Assembly: GCA_937967705.1 (NCBI GenBank)
Contig: CALCJG010000136.1
Span: forward strand, 1 to 14,764
DNA length: 14,764 nucleotides
Direction: 5' to 3'
Source of the DNA: an uncultured Spirochaetia bacterium
Lineage (GTDB): Bacteria; Spirochaetota; UBA4802; JAGODF01
Of the stretch, positions 13,812 to 14,764 are shown piece by piece (positions within the stretch are counted from its first letter, which is position 1; every line of letters starts with the position of its first letter). The translations under genes and the position numbers were made by a program. The notes under the pieces were generated by a model that worked only from the letters and a program-made list of their open reading frames with translations, searched no databases and was not told the DNA's origin.

Positions 13812-14715
13812 ATGACACGATTTAAGGATATGTCCATTCAGTACCGAATACTCATCATTGGCATTTTTATCATTCTGGGTTTCACCATGACCGTGTTCCT
13901 CTATCTGCTTCCCCGCTACGAGGAGAGTATCATTGCGGAAAAACGGGAGAAACTCAAAGATATCGTTCAAACCACTTTCTCTTATCTGGAGAGCCGTCAC
14001 TCCGACTCTGTAAAAGGGCTGAGCACCCTGGAGGAATCCAAACAGAAGGCCATTCAGCGCATCAAAGCGATGCGTTACGGCCCCGAGGGCAAGGACTATC
14101 TCTGGATCAATGACCAACGCCCCTATATGGTAATGCATCCCTTCCGCCCCGATCTGGACGGCAAGGACCTGTCGGATTACAAGGACCCGGAAGGCAAGCG
14201 GCTCTTCGTGGAGATGGCCAAGGTATGCCGGGAAAAGGGTTCCGGCTATGTGGATTACATGTGGCAGTGGAAGGACCAGAAGGAGAAGATCGTGCCGAAG
14301 ATCTCCTACGTGAAGGCCTTTGAGCCCTTCGGCTGGATCATCGGAACCGGCATCTATATCGAGGACGTTCGCGATCAGATACGGGCAGTTACCTTCAGCA
14401 TCGGGGGGGTGTTCCTGCTGATCGTCATCATCTCCCTGGGGCTGCTCTACCTGTTCAGCCGGTCCATCCGCAACCAGCTCAAAATGGGAGTGGACTTCTC
14501 CCACAGCATTGCGGAGGGGGATTTGACGAAGCGTATTGACCTTGCCCAGGAGGACGAGATCGGCCTGCTGGTGCGCTCCCTGAACAAGGCCGTGGACAAT
14601 GTGGAAAAACTCATCTCGGACATCGTCGTCGCTGCGCAGAATCTGGCCCAGGCGGTGGAGGAAATCGCCTCGGGCAACGAGAATCTCTCCCAGCGGACCA
14701 CAGAACAGGCTTCCG
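13812..14715 (+). CDS. Methyl-accepting chemotaxis protein, sCache type, 3' truncated at contig end
   Basis: The ATG at 13812 follows a near-ideal ribosome site AAAGGAGG (13798-13805). The protein shows a first membrane helix (about 13-34, ILIIGIFIILGFTMTVFLYL), a periplasmic single-Cache sensor of about 155 residues with KDYLWIND, HPFRPDLDGKDLSDY and PFGWIIGTGIYIEDV, a second helix (about 196-217), a HAMP region (about 218-270), and the start of the signalling domain up to TTEQAS, where a normal receptor continues into SLEET. It senses a small ligand, perhaps an organic acid, and would signal through CheA to the flagellar switch; the ligand is not readable. Everything after 14715 is sequencing adapter, so the stop at 14736-14738 and the tail EIGRAHV are artefacts. 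About half of the protein is missing. Confidence 0.93.
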
Positions 14716-14764
14716 AGATCGGAAGAGCACACGTCTGAACTCCAGTCACGAGTGGATATCTCGT
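14716..14764 (+). other. Illumina TruSeq adapter with index (assembly artefact)
   Basis: The sequence starts with AGATCGGAAGAGCACACG and continues as the standard TruSeq adapter through 14749. The 8-base index GAGTGGAT follows (14750-14757; it matches TruSeq index 23 as I recall it), then ATCTCGT, the next adapter segment. The known adapter peptides appear in the frames that cross it: EIGRAHV on +, TGVQTCALPIS and CSSDL on -. It is not genomic. Confidence 0.98.

Noticed and set aside
13770..14749. - strand frames of 320 and 100 codons at the right edge
   Set aside because: Both start inside the adapter (peptides CSSDL and TGVQTCALPIS) and run antisense to the chemoreceptor gene.

Overview
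The window is a piece of a G+C-rich genome from a Gram-negative, flagellated, fatty-acid-degrading bacterium. It holds a TolC-type outer-membrane protein with an RND pump, flagellar switch proteins, a methyl-accepting chemotaxis protein and beta-oxidation genes. The phylum cannot be fixed from sequence alone. A spirochaete or a deltaproteobacterium-like lineage would fit; this is a guess. The right edge is a true contig end: the last 49 bases are an Illumina TruSeq adapter with a barcode, not genome.

Left third, + strand: the 3' end of an FAD/NAD(P)-dependent reductase resembling the C-terminal half of 2,4-dienoyl-CoA reductase (1-762); a gap with three tandem ~63 bp units, each starting GGGGTCAGAGCC (785-928); a TetR-family repressor (958-1554); an intergenic stretch with two strong palindromes, the likely operators (1575-1614); then a tight operon of crotonase, long acyl-CoA dehydrogenase and YheT-like alpha/beta hydrolase (1636-5227). 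Together this looks like a regulated acyl-CoA degradation locus.

Middle, - strand: a three-gene translationally coupled operon (8715 down to 5310) with its own sigma-70-type promoter. It encodes (1) FliM with an apparently shortened C-terminal SpoA domain, (2) a 585-aa fusion of two clear and one probable SpoA/FliN modules to the middle and C-terminal domains of FliG, without the FliF-binding FliG N-domain, and (3) a soluble protein built from the two cytoplasmic parts of stator protein MotA with no membrane segment. The residues that form the MotA-FliG torque interface are kept on both sides. I regard this as the main candidate for an undescribed system: a compact, self-contained rotor-switch module with a membrane-free stator mimic.

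Right third: a - strand efflux operon (TolC-like protein, then RND permease, ended by a good intrinsic terminator) without a periplasmic adaptor gene. A strikingly A+T-rich divergent promoter region (13523-13811) follows, then a + strand sCache-type chemoreceptor cut off by the contig end at 14715.

Across the window the 11-mer GGGTCAGAGCC (or its complement GGCTCTGACCC) occurs eight times exactly, three in the tandem repeat and five inside genes in more than one reading frame. Chance would give about 0.01-0.02. The gap between the convergent ends 5227 and 5310 shows no convincing terminator.
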